Below, piece by piece: positions 1 to 7,536 of a DNA stretch of 64,000 nucleotides. The notes beneath the pieces were generated by a model that was given only the letters and a program-made list of their open reading frames with translations, searched no databases and was not told the DNA's origin. The position numbers and the translations under genes were made by a program. Source of the DNA: Zeimonas sp039807785 (lineage in GTDB: Bacteria; Pseudomonadota; Gammaproteobacteria; Burkholderiales; Burkholderiaceae_E). Every line of letters starts with the position of its first letter. Position 1 is the stretch's first letter. The stretch lies in assembly GCA_039807785.1 (NCBI GenBank), contig JBDHRX010000001.1, positions 53,524 through 117,523 of the forward strand, in the 5' to 3' direction.

Positions 1-296
1 TCGATCGCGATCCGCGACTCGGCCTCGTTGAAGCGGCGGTAGATCTCCTCGAGCGCCTCGACGAACAGGCCCTCCTTGCTGCCGAACCAGTAGTAGATCA
101 TCCGGTCGTACGATCCGGCGGCCTTCGAGATCTGCTCGACCCGTCCGCCGTCGTAGCCGTGGCGTGCGAACACCTCGATCGCGGCATTGAGGATGGCGTC
201 CCGGGTCGCCTGCGCGGCGCGCTCGCGAACGCCCGGGCCGCCGTTCGCGGCCGTCTTCGCCGGGACGCGGGGAGTCGCGCGCGCGGGTGCCGGCAT
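1..296 (-). CDS. TetR-family transcriptional regulator, N-terminal part (cut by window edge)
   Basis: The minus-strand frame opens at an ATG at 294-296 and runs off the left edge, giving about 98 residues. After a 25-residue Pro/Ala/Arg-rich tail comes a typical TetR DNA-binding domain: RDAILNAAIEVFARHGYDG, then VEQISKAAG as the HTH, then a YYWFGSKEGLFVEAL recognition segment. TetR proteins are dimeric repressors whose variable C-terminal half binds a ligand; that half lies outside the window, so the inducer cannot be guessed. It starts 20 nt after the stop of fpr on the same strand, so the two are probably co-transcribed and the regulator may act on the palindrome in front of fpr (inference). 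Confidence 0.9.
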   Translation of the reverse strand, partial: MPAPARATPRVPAKTAANGGPGVRERAAQATRDAILNAAIEVFARHGYDGGRVEQISKAAGSYDRMIYYWFGSKEGLFVEALEEIYRRFNEAESRIAI

Positions 297-316
297 CGTG
301 CGTCCGGTCGCCCGGG

Positions 317-1090
317 CTACTGCTCGGCGAACGCGCGCTCGACGACGAAGTCGCCGGGCCTCGACGTGTTGCCCTCGTGGAAGCCGCGCGCCTCGAGCAT
401 CCGCTTGAGGTCGCGCAGCATCGCCGGGCTGCCGCACAGCATCACCCGGTCGTCGGCCGGGTCGAGCGGCGGCACGCCGAGATCGGCGAACAGCTTGCCG
501 CTTTCCATCAGCTCGGTGATCCGGCCCATGTTCACGAACTCCTCGCGCGTCACCGTCGGGTAGTAGCGCAGCTTGGTCGCCACCATCTCGCCGAGGAACT
601 CGTCCGAAGGCAGGTGCCTGATCAGGTAGTCGTGATAAGCCAGCTCGTCGACCTCGCGCACGCTGTGCACCAGGATCACCTGGTCGAAGCGCTCGTAGGT
701 CTGCGGATCGCGCGCCACGCTCATGAACGGGGCCAGGCCGGTGCCGGTGGCGAGCAGGTAGAGCCGCCTGCCCGGCAGCAGGTAGTCGATCAGCAGCGTG
801 CCGGTCGGCTTGCGGCCGACGATGATGCGGTCGCCCGGCTGGATGTGCTGCAGCTTCGAGGTGAGCGGCCCGCCCGGCACCTTGATGCTGAGGAACTCCA
901 GGTGGTCCTCGTAGTTCGGGCTCACGATGCTGTAGGCGCGCAGCAGCTTCTTGCCGCCCTCCTCCAGGCCGATCATCGTGAAATGGCCGTTGCTGAAGCG
1001 CAGCGACTGGTCGCGCGTGGTGGTGAAGCTGAACAGCCGGTCGGTCCAGTGGTGGACGCTCAGCACCTGTTCTTCGTGGAAAGCGCTCAT
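317..1090 (-). CDS. fpr: Ferredoxin--NADP+ reductase
   Basis: This 257-residue flavoprotein is expected to exchange electrons between NADP(H) and ferredoxin/flavodoxin in the cytoplasm. The FAD-binding RAYS motif is at residues 51-54, the NADP-binding TGTGLAPF stretch at about 115-122, and the C-terminus VERAFAEQ matches the bacterial Fpr type, whose usual length is about 258. The frame also has an ATG eight codons upstream, but the start at 1088-1090 gives the family length and avoids reading into the operator. A 34-bp perfect palindrome lies 21-54 nt upstream of the start and is the obvious control site. In other bacteria Fpr serves Fe-S repair and oxidative-stress defence. Confidence 0.93.
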   Translation of the reverse strand: MSAFHEEQVLSVHHWTDRLFSFTTTRDQSLRFSNGHFTMIGLEEGGKKLLRAYSIVSPNYEDHLEFLSIKVPGGPLTSKLQHIQPGDRIIVGRKPTGTLLIDYLLPGRRLYLLATGTGLAPFMSVARDPQTYERFDQVILVHSVREVDELAYHDYLIRHLPSDEFLGEMVATKLRYYPTVTREEFVNMGRITELMESGKLFADLGVPPLDPADDRVMLCGSPAMLRDLKRMLEARGFHEGNTSRPGDFVVERAFAEQ

Positions 1091-1110
1091 GAGGCGGTGT
1101 CGCTCCGCTG

Positions 1111-1144
1111 GCATTTCAATGTAGTAAATACTACATTGAAATGC
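1111..1144. promoter_or_regulatory. 34-bp perfect palindrome upstream of fpr, probable operator
   Basis: Two 16-nt arms pair perfectly around a 2-nt AA centre. The left arm reads GCATTTCAATGTAGTA and the right arm is its exact complement. It is AT-rich inside a very GC-rich region and sits 21 nt upstream of the fpr start. On the minus strand it contains TAGTAT, a possible -10 element, so a bound repressor would cover the promoter. Its half-sites TGTAGTA/TACTACA use the same words as BlaI/CopY-type operators but in the opposite orientation, so I do not assign a family. It could also fold as RNA, but no U-run follows. Confidence 0.8.
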
Positions 1145-1208
1145 GGCGCCACGACAACCGGGACCCGGGCCGGCGCCGGCGGCGCGACGCCGCCTCGCGA
1201 GGCCCGGG

Positions 1209-1763
1209 CTACGGGTCGAACAGCCCCGGCTCCCGGCCGATGCGCGCGCCCTCGATCCGGAGCAGCCGCAGCTTGGTCGCCACCCCGCCCCGGGCCGAGA
1301 AGCCGCCGGAGCGCCCGGCGGCGGCCAGGACGCGATGACACGGCACCACCGGCGCGAACGGGTTCCGGCCGAGCGCGCGGCCGACGGCGCGCGCGGCCCC
1401 GGGCTCCCCGAGCAGAGACGCCACCTCCCCGTAGGTCAGCGTCCGGCCGGGGACGATCGCGCGTACCAGCCCGTAGACGCGGCATTCGAACGGGGATACG
1501 GCGCGCATGTCGAGCTCGATATCGCGCAGGTCGTCGGGCACGCCATCCAGCAGGCCACGGATCCGGGCGATCGCGGCCCCGACCCGTGGGGGCGGCGGCG
1601 CCTCGGGCGCGCCGGGGAAGTCGCGGCGCATGCGGGCGCGGGTGCGGGCATCGTCGCCCTCGGGCAGCTGGACGCCGACCAGGCCCCGGTCGCCCCAGGC
1701 GATGCCGCAACCGCCCAGGGCGGTGTCGAACAGTGCGAATCCGGCGGCTGGGGCGACGGGCAT
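1209..1763 (-). CDS. ogt: Methylated-DNA--[protein]-cysteine S-methyltransferase
   Basis: Repairs O6-alkylguanine and O4-alkylthymine in DNA by irreversible transfer of the alkyl group to an active-site cysteine. The 184-residue protein has the invariant PCHRV motif at residues 141-145 (Cys142 is the acceptor), preceded by the helix-turn-helix TYGEVASLLGEP and the RAVGRALGRNP arginine-finger/recognition segment. The N-terminal domain (FALFDTALGGCGIAWGDRG) is a degenerate Ogt-type RNase-H-like fold. No AlkA or Ada domain is fused. It lies between fpr and wecB on the same strand with gaps of 65 and 39 nt, so it may have its own transcript. Confidence 0.93.
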   Translation of the reverse strand: MPVAPAAGFALFDTALGGCGIAWGDRGLVGVQLPEGDDARTRARMRRDFPGAPEAPPPPRVGAAIARIRGLLDGVPDDLRDIELDMRAVSPFECRVYGLVRAIVPGRTLTYGEVASLLGEPGAARAVGRALGRNPFAPVVPCHRVLAAAGRSGGFSARGGVATKLRLLRIEGARIGREPGLFDP

Positions 1764-1802
1764 CCGGGCTCTCCGGGGGCGACGACCGCCCCGGGCCCGA
1801 TC

Positions 1803-2906
1803 CTACGACAGTCGCGTCGCGAGCGTCGCCACGATGCGCTCGGCGGCGTGGCCATCCCAGAACTGCGGGCTGCGGCCGGTCTTGCCCCGTCCCGCGAGCA
1901 CGGCGTCGGCGGCGGCGAGGATCTTCGATGGGTCGACCCCGACGACGGTGTTGGTCCCTTCGTCGACGGTCACCGGCCGCTCGGTGTTCTCGCGCAGCGT
2001 CACGCAGGCGATGCCGAGGGCGGTGGTTTCCTCCTGCAGGCCGCCGCTGTCCGTGAGGATCAGGCTCGCGTCCTTCCAGAGGTTCAGGAAGTCCATGTAC
2101 GACAGCGGCTTGGTGAGGGTCACGCCCGGCCCCAGGTCGAGCCCGAACCGCTCCAGGTTGCCGCGGGTGCGCGGATGCACCGGGAACACCAGCGGCAGCC
2201 GCCCCGCGATCTCGCGCAGGGCGGCGGCGATGCCGGCCAGCGTCTCGCGGTCGTCGACGTTCGAGGGCCGGTGCATCGTCACCACGCCGTAGCGGCCGAG
2301 CCGCGCCTTCAGCGCCTCGCTCTCGAAGCCGCCCTTGTCGGCGGCGGCGAGCCGGTCGCGCTGGTAGAAGAGGTTGTCGACCATCACGTGGCCGACGAAG
2401 AACACCTGGTCCTGGGCCTTGCCCTCGCGCAGCAGGTTCGCCACGCCCGCGGGCTCGGTCACGAAGAACCAGTCGCTGATCGAGTCCGTGACCAGCCGGT
2501 TGATCTCCTCGGGCATGCGCAGGTCGCCGCTGCGCAGCCCCGCCTCGACGTGCGCGACCGGGATGTGCAGCTTCTTCGCCACGATCGAGCAGGCCAGCGT
2601 CGAGTTCACGTCGCCCACCACCAGCACGCAGTCGGGGCGCTGCGCCTGGCAGATCTCCTCGAAGGCGATCATGATCTTCGCGGTCTGGGTCGCGTGGCTG
2701 CCGCCGCCGGCCTCGAGATGGAAATCGGGCTTCGGGATGCCCAGTTCCTCGAAGAACACGTCGCTCATCTCGCGGTCGTAGTGCTGCCCGGTGTGGACCA
2801 GCCGGTAGTCGAACGCGTCGCGCCGCGCCTCGAGGGCACGCACGATCGGCGCGATCTTCATGAAGTTCGGGCGGGCGCCGGCGACGAGGTAGAGGGTCTT
2901 CTTCAT
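1803..2906 (-). CDS. wecB: UDP-N-acetylglucosamine 2-epimerase (non-hydrolysing)
   Basis: Converts UDP-GlcNAc to UDP-ManNAc for surface polysaccharide synthesis. The 367-residue protein begins KKTLYLVAGARPNFMKIAPI and carries the family blocks VLVVGDVNSTLA, HVEAGLRSGD and DSGGLQEE; length and motifs fit the GT-B-fold epimerase family (E. coli WecB is 376). The start has no visible Shine-Dalgarno sequence: a TAGAAT -10 hexamer at 2914-2919 lies 7 nt in front of the ATG, so the mRNA may be nearly leaderless. It is divergent from apaH. The usual partner wecC is not adjacent; the dehydrogenase further left is of the UDP-glucose type. Confidence 0.93.
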   Translation of the reverse strand: MKKTLYLVAGARPNFMKIAPIVRALEARRDAFDYRLVHTGQHYDREMSDVFFEELGIPKPDFHLEAGGGSHATQTAKIMIAFEEICQAQRPDCVLVVGDVNSTLACSIVAKKLHIPVAHVEAGLRSGDLRMPEEINRLVTDSISDWFFVTEPAGVANLLREGKAQDQVFFVGHVMVDNLFYQRDRLAAADKGGFESEALKARLGRYGVVTMHRPSNVDDRETLAGIAAALREIAGRLPLVFPVHPRTRGNLERFGLDLGPGVTLTKPLSYMDFLNLWKDASLILTDSGGLQEETTALGIACVTLRENTERPVTVDEGTNTVVGVDPSKILAAADAVLAGRGKTGRSPQFWDGHAAERIVATLATRLS

Positions 2907-2996
2907 CCGCGTGATTCTACGGGCCGGCCGGGGCCCGCACCGCCGAGTAAGTCACGGGCGAGCGCCGTTGGCGCGGAATCGAAGGATAATCTGTCG

Positions 2997-3836
2997 ATGC
3001 CCGCTCGTTCCGCCATCGAAGACGAAATCTGGGCCGTCGGCGATCTCCAGGGCTGCCTCGACGGCCTGCTGCGCCTGTTGCCGCAATTGCCCGCCGACGC
3101 CCGCCTCTGGATGCCCGGCGACCTCGTCAACCGCGGGCCGCGCTCGGCCGACAGCCTGCGCTGGGCGATGGCCCAGGGCGAACGGCTGGTCACCGTGCTG
3201 GGCAACCACGACCTGCACCTGCTGGCCGTGGCGGCCGGCATCCGCCGGGCGCACCGCACCGACACGCTCCACGACATCCTGGACGCGCCGGACCGCGACA
3301 CGCTGATCGACTGGGTTCGCTCGCGTCCGCTCGCGCACTACGAGCACGGCTGGCTGATGGTGCACGCCGGCGTGCTGCCGCAGTGGTCGGTCGAACGCAC
3401 GCTGGCGCTGGCCGCCGAGGTGCAGCAGGTGCTGTCGGGCCCCGACTGGATCGCCTTCGTGCGCGAGATGTACGGCAACGAGCCGGCCGCGTGGTCCGAT
3501 TCGCTGCGCGGCAACGATCGCCTGCGGGTGATCGTCAACGCGCTGACCCGGATCCGCTTCTGCACGCCGGAGGGCCGGATGGACTTCACGGCGAAGGAGG
3601 GGATCGGGCACGCGCCGTCCGGCCACCTGCCCTGGTTCGAGGTCCCGGGACGGGCGAGCGCGGGCGCGCCGATCGTGTTCGGGCACTGGGCCGCCCTGGG
3701 ATTCATGGACCGCCCCGACCTGCTGGCGATCGACACCGGCTGCGTCTGGGGACGCGAGCTCACCGCCGTGCGACTGTCCGACCGGAGCCGCCGGTCGGTC
3801 TCGTGCGCCGGCCTCGGCGCCGCCGCCGCGTCCTGA
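2997..3836 (+). CDS. apaH: Bis(5'-nucleosyl)-tetraphosphatase, symmetrical
   Basis: Hydrolyses Ap4A and related dinucleoside polyphosphates to two ADP, and can remove Np4 caps from RNA. At 279 residues it matches the family. The calcineurin-type metal motifs are in order: GDLQGC (15-20), GDLVNRGP (41-48), GNHDLHLL (69-76), then VHAGVLPQWS and a late GHWA segment. The ATG at 2997 gives the expected N-terminus (MPARSAIEDEIWAVGDLQGC); the frame stays open far upstream but antisense to wecB and ogt, which is not coding. GATAAT at 2985-2990 may be the -10, placing transcription initiation almost on the start codon. AAGGA in the same stretch could instead serve as a ribosome site. Confidence 0.93.
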   Translation: MPARSAIEDEIWAVGDLQGCLDGLLRLLPQLPADARLWMPGDLVNRGPRSADSLRWAMAQGERLVTVLGNHDLHLLAVAAGIRRAHRTDTLHDILDAPDRDTLIDWVRSRPLAHYEHGWLMVHAGVLPQWSVERTLALAAEVQQVLSGPDWIAFVREMYGNEPAAWSDSLRGNDRLRVIVNALTRIRFCTPEGRMDFTAKEGIGHAPSGHLPWFEVPGRASAGAPIVFGHWAALGFMDRPDLLAIDTGCVWGRELTAVRLSDRSRRSVSCAGLGAAAAS

Positions 3837-3849
3837 GCCGGGCGCGCCG

Positions 3850-3879
3850 GCGGCCGACCCCGACCCCGGCATCGGCCGC
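3850..3879. terminator. Possible bidirectional terminator between apaH and ugd
   Basis: An 8-bp inverted repeat (GCGGCCGA at 3850-3857 and TCGGCCGC at 3872-3879, loop 14 nt) fills the 43-nt gap between the convergent apaH and ugd genes and abuts the ugd stop codon. It has no U-run on either strand, so a terminator role is inferred from position only. Confidence 0.35.
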
Positions 3880-5205
3880 TCAGGCCGGGCGGCCGATCGC
3901 CTCGTAGCGCAGGCCCGCCTCGCGGACCCGTTGCGGGTCGTACAGATTGCGGCCGTCGATCAGCACCGGCCGGCGCATCGTCGCCCGCAGCCGGGCGAAG
4001 TCCGGACTGCGGAACTCGCGCCATTCGGTCACGACGAACAGCACGTCGGCGCCCTCGGCGGCCCGGTAGGGGTCGTCGACGGTAGCGAAACCCTCCCGGC
4101 CGGCGAACGCGGCCCGGGTGTTCGCCGCCGCCTCGGGGTCGTAGCCGACGACGCTCGCGCCGGCCCCGAGCAGACGGTCGATCAGCACCAGGCTCGGCGC
4201 CTCGCGGATGTCGTCGGTGTCCGGCTTGAACGCGAGGCCCCAGAGCGCGGCGCGCAGGTTCCGGAGCTCGCCCTCGAACACTCGCAGGGCCTTGTCGAAC
4301 AGTACCCGCTTCTGCCGCTCGTTGGCCTCGAACGCCGCCTGCACGATCGTCAGCGGGGCGTGGTGCTCCTGGCTGGTGCGCAACAGCGCGCGCAGGTCCT
4401 TCGGGAAGCACGACCCGCCGAATCCCGCGCCCGGATACAGGAAGCCCGGCCCGATCCGCGGATCGCTGCCGATGCCGCGACGCACGTCCTCGATGTCGGC
4501 GCCGAGCCGTTCGGCCAGCCCGGCCAGCTCGTTCATGAACGAGATCCGCACCGCCAGCATCGTGTTCGCCGCGTACTTGGTCAGCTCGGCGGACCGCACG
4601 TCCATCACGATCAGCTTCTCGTGATTGCGCGAGAACGGCGCGTAGAGCGCGCGCATCACCTCGGTGGCCCACGGGTCGCGGCTGCCGATCACGATCCGGT
4701 CCGGGCGCATGAAGTCGCCGATCGCGGCGCCCTCCTTCAGGAACTCGGGGTTCGACACCACCGAGAACGGATGCGAGACGCCGCGCCGCGCGAACTCCGC
4801 CGCGATCGTCTCGCGCACCCGGTCCGCGGTTCCGACCGGCACGGTGCTCTTGTCGACGATCACGCACCGGGCCTCGAGCAGCGTGCCGACGGTCCGCGCC
4901 ACCGCGAGGACGTGCGAGAGGTCGGCCGACCCGTCCTCGCCCGGTGGCGTGCCCACCGCGATGAAGACGACCTCGGCGCCCGGCAGCGCCTCGACCGGAT
5001 CGTCGGTGAAGCGGATCCGCTGCTGCGTCAGGCCGCGCTCGAGCAGCGGCGCCAGCCCCGGCTCGTGGATCGGCACCTCGCCGCGATTCAGGCGCGCCAC
5101 GCGCCCGGCGTCGACGTCGACGCAGCTCACGTGGTTGCCCATCTCGGCGAAGCAGGCGGCGGTGACCAGCCCCACGTAGCCGGCGCCGAAAACGGTGATG
5201 CGCAT
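3880..5205 (-). CDS. ugd: UDP-glucose 6-dehydrogenase
   Basis: Oxidises UDP-glucose to UDP-glucuronate with two NAD+. The 441-residue protein has the N-terminal Rossmann motif TVFGAGYVGLVTAACFAEMG, the VGTPPGEDGSADLSHV block, the SNPEFLKEGAAIGDFMRPDRIVIG block (seen in two parts), and the catalytic cysteine near residue 260 in GAGFGGSCFPKDL. It starts 18 nt after the epimerase stop on the same strand, so substrate (UDP-glucose) oxidation and the next step (4-epimerisation of UDP-glucuronate) are encoded side by side. These would supply UDP-GlcA and UDP-GalA for capsule, exopolysaccharide or LPS. Confidence 0.94.
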   Translation of the reverse strand: MRITVFGAGYVGLVTAACFAEMGNHVSCVDVDAGRVARLNRGEVPIHEPGLAPLLERGLTQQRIRFTDDPVEALPGAEVVFIAVGTPPGEDGSADLSHVLAVARTVGTLLEARCVIVDKSTVPVGTADRVRETIAAEFARRGVSHPFSVVSNPEFLKEGAAIGDFMRPDRIVIGSRDPWATEVMRALYAPFSRNHEKLIVMDVRSAELTKYAANTMLAVRISFMNELAGLAERLGADIEDVRRGIGSDPRIGPGFLYPGAGFGGSCFPKDLRALLRTSQEHHAPLTIVQAAFEANERQKRVLFDKALRVFEGELRNLRAALWGLAFKPDTDDIREAPSLVLIDRLLGAGASVVGYDPEAAANTRAAFAGREGFATVDDPYRAAEGADVLFVVTEWREFRSPDFARLRATMRRPVLIDGRNLYDPQRVREAGLRYEAIGRPA

Positions 5206-5223
5206 CGTGTCCTCGACCCCGCG

Positions 5224-6249
5224 TCAGTCGATTCGATGGTAGGCGCGGAACCAGTCGACGAAGGCGCGCAGGCCCTCGTCGAGCGGAACCCGCGGCGCGA
5301 AGCCGGTCAGGCGCGAGAGCTTGTCGGTGCACGAGCAGGTGCGCTCGACGTCGCCCGGCTGCATGCCCATCTCGTTGCGCAGCGCGCGCCGCCCGGTGAT
5401 CGATTCGAGCGCGTCGATCAGCGCGTTGACGCTCACCGGATCGCTGCGCCCCAGGTTCACCACCTCGTACGGCGCCCAGCTCGTGTCGGGCCCGCCGGCG
5501 TTCCAGTCGGACGGATCGGCCGATCCGGGCGCCGCGGGCGGGCGCTCCAGGAGCCGCAGCGTCGCCTCGACGGTATCGTCGACGTAGGTGAAGTCGCGCG
5601 ACAGCACGCCTCCGGCATAGACGTCGATCGGCCGGCCGCGCAGCAGCGCGTCGGTGAACTTCCAGATGGCCATGTCGGGCCGGCCCCAGGGGCCGTACAC
5701 CGTGAAGTAGCGCAGGCCGGTGACCGGCAGCGAGAACAGGTGCGCGTAGCTGTGCGCCATCAGCTCGTTCGCGCGCTTGGTCGCCGCATAGAGGCTGACC
5801 GGATGATCGACCGGGTCGCGCTCCGAGAACGGCACCTTCCGGTTGGCGCCGTAGACGCTCGAGCTGCTCGCGAACACGAGATGGGCGGTCCGCAGGCGCC
5901 GGCAGGCCTCGAGGATCACGGTCATGCCGGTGAGGTTGCTCTCGGAGTAGGCCATCGGGTTCGAGAGCGCGTACCGGACGCCCGCCTGGGCGGCCAGGTG
6001 GACCACCTGGCGCGGCCGGTAGCGGTCGAACAGCGCGTCGACGGCGGCGCGGTCCGACACGTCGGCCCGGTGGAACTCGAAGCCCGCGACGGTTTCGAGC
6101 GTGGCCAGCCGCGCGTGCTTGAGCCGCGGGTCGTAGTAGTCGTTCAGGCTGTCGATGCCGACGACGGCCCGGCCGCCGGCGAGCAGGCGCCGGCACAGGT
6201 GCATGCCGATGAAGCCGGCCGCCCCGGTGACGAGGACGGGGTCGCGCAT
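5224..6249 (-). CDS. NAD-dependent epimerase, probable UDP-glucuronate 4-epimerase
   Basis: An extended short-chain dehydrogenase/reductase of 341 residues. It begins DPVLVTGAAGFIGMHLCRRL (the GxxGxxG NAD motif), has the SDYYDPRLK-like segment NDYYDPRLKHARLATLE typical of UDP-glucuronate epimerases, the catalytic serine in VFASSSSVYG and the YAATK pair, followed by TGLRYFTVYGPWGRPDMA, a signature of the UDP-GlcA 4-epimerase subgroup. The ATG at 6247-6249 was chosen because it begins exactly at the Rossmann fold; the frame is open much further but antisense. Only 2 nt separate it from the stop of pyrC', and ugd follows 18 nt later, so the three are likely one transcript. Confidence 0.88.
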   Translation of the reverse strand: MRDPVLVTGAAGFIGMHLCRRLLAGGRAVVGIDSLNDYYDPRLKHARLATLETVAGFEFHRADVSDRAAVDALFDRYRPRQVVHLAAQAGVRYALSNPMAYSESNLTGMTVILEACRRLRTAHLVFASSSSVYGANRKVPFSERDPVDHPVSLYAATKRANELMAHSYAHLFSLPVTGLRYFTVYGPWGRPDMAIWKFTDALLRGRPIDVYAGGVLSRDFTYVDDTVEATLRLLERPPAAPGSADPSDWNAGGPDTSWAPYEVVNLGRSDPVSVNALIDALESITGRRALRNEMGMQPGDVERTCSCTDKLSRLTGFAPRVPLDEGLRAFVDWFRAYHRID

Positions 6250-6251
6250 CG

Positions 6252-7532
6252 TCAGCGCTCGAACGCGACCCGCCCGTCGACCACGGTGAAGCGGACCCGG
6301 CCGGTCACTTCCATCCCGAGATAGGGCGTGTGCCGGCCCTGGCTCAGCAGCCCCTCCCGGGTCACCGTCCAGGGCTCGGAGGGGTCGAACACGCACAGGT
6401 CGGCCGGCGCGCCGACGCCGATCCGGCCCACGTCGGCCGACGGGCCGAGCACCGCGCTCGCGCCGCAGGTCACCTTGCCGAGCGCGGCGGGCAGTCCGGT
6501 GCGCGTCTCGCCGGCCCATTTCAGCACCAGCGGCAGCAGCAGCTCGAGTCCGGTCACGCCGGGCTCGGCCTCGGCGAACGGAAGCTGCTTGGCGTCGTCG
6601 TCCACCGGCGTGTGGTCGGAGCAGATCGCATCGAGCGTGCCGTCGGCGAGCGCGGCGCGAATGGCGTCGCGGTCGCGCTGCGAGCGAAACGGCGGATCGA
6701 CGCGGTACTGGCTGTCGAAGTAGCCCACGTCGACGTCGATCAGGTGCAGGTGATGCACGGCGACGTCGGCGCTCACCGGCAACCCTTCGGCCTTCGCCCG
6801 GCGCACCAGCTCGAGCCCCGCGGCCGAGGACATCCGGCACAGGTGCACGCGGCAGCCGGTCTCCCGCACCAGGTCGAGGAGGGTGTGCAGCGCGATGGTC
6901 TCGGCCGAGACCGGGATCCCCGCCAGCCCCATCCGGGCGGCGACCGGCCCGCTGTGCGCGACGCCGCCGCGCGACAGGTGCGGATCCTGCGGGCGGACCC
7001 AGACGGTGAAGCCGTAGGTATTCGCGTAGAGCATCGCGCGCAGCAGCACCTGCGTGTCGACGATCGGGGCGCCGGCCTGCGAGAAGCCGACGCAGCCGGC
7101 CTCGGCCAGCTCGGCCATCTCGGTCAGGATCTCGCCCTTCAGCCCGACCGTCAGCGCGCCCAGCGGGAACAGGTGCGCCTGGTCGAGCCCGCGCGCCCGG
7201 TGCTTGAGCATCTCGACCAGGCCGGGCTCGTCGAGCGGCGGATCGGTGTCCGGCGGGCACGACAGCGCCGTCACGCCGCCGGCGAGCGCCGCGCGCATCT
7301 CGGACTCCAGCGTCGCCTTGTACTCGAAGCCCGGCTCGCGCAGCCGGGCGGCGAGGTCCACCAGCCCCGGGGCGACCGCCAGCCCCGACGCGTCGAGCCG
7401 GCGGTCGGCGTCGAACCCCTGCGGCGCCGGGCCGATCGCGACGATGCGCCCGTCGGCGACGTGCAGGTCGGCGCGCCGCTCGGTCGCCGAGGCCGGGTCG
7501 ACGATGCGGCCGTCGAGAATGGAGAGTCTCAT
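6252..7532 (-). CDS. pyrC': Dihydroorotase-like protein, non-catalytic partner of aspartate carbamoyltransferase
   Basis: A 426-residue amidohydrolase-fold protein homologous to dihydroorotase. The metal-binding motif that active enzymes show as DxHxHxR reads D59-L-A-A-R-L-R65: both histidines are replaced (Ala61 and Arg63). The later CSDHTPVDDDAK block is retained. In Pseudomonas and relatives such an inactive DHOase (PyrC' or PyrX) is required to assemble the dodecameric PyrB complex, and a separate catalytic PyrC is encoded elsewhere. Position 4 nt after pyrB supports the same role here. I therefore expect no DHOase activity. The epimerase gene follows after 2 nt. Confidence 0.88.
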   Translation of the reverse strand: MRLSILDGRIVDPASATERRADLHVADGRIVAIGPAPQGFDADRRLDASGLAVAPGLVDLAARLREPGFEYKATLESEMRAALAGGVTALSCPPDTDPPLDEPGLVEMLKHRARGLDQAHLFPLGALTVGLKGEILTEMAELAEAGCVGFSQAGAPIVDTQVLLRAMLYANTYGFTVWVRPQDPHLSRGGVAHSGPVAARMGLAGIPVSAETIALHTLLDLVRETGCRVHLCRMSSAAGLELVRRAKAEGLPVSADVAVHHLHLIDVDVGYFDSQYRVDPPFRSQRDRDAIRAALADGTLDAICSDHTPVDDDAKQLPFAEAEPGVTGLELLLPLVLKWAGETRTGLPAALGKVTCGASAVLGPSADVGRIGVGAPADLCVFDPSEPWTVTREGLLSQGRHTPYLGMEVTGRVRFTVVDGRVAFER

Positions 7533-7536
7533 GCGT

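Noticed and set aside
1111..1144. The fpr palindrome as an ogt transcription terminator
   Set aside because: It is 65 nt past the ogt stop, has an AT-rich loop end and no U-run, while its position at fpr fits an operator better.
1335..2996. Upstream part of the frame that contains apaH
   Set aside because: Antisense to ogt and wecB; conserved ApaH sequence begins at the ATG at 2997.
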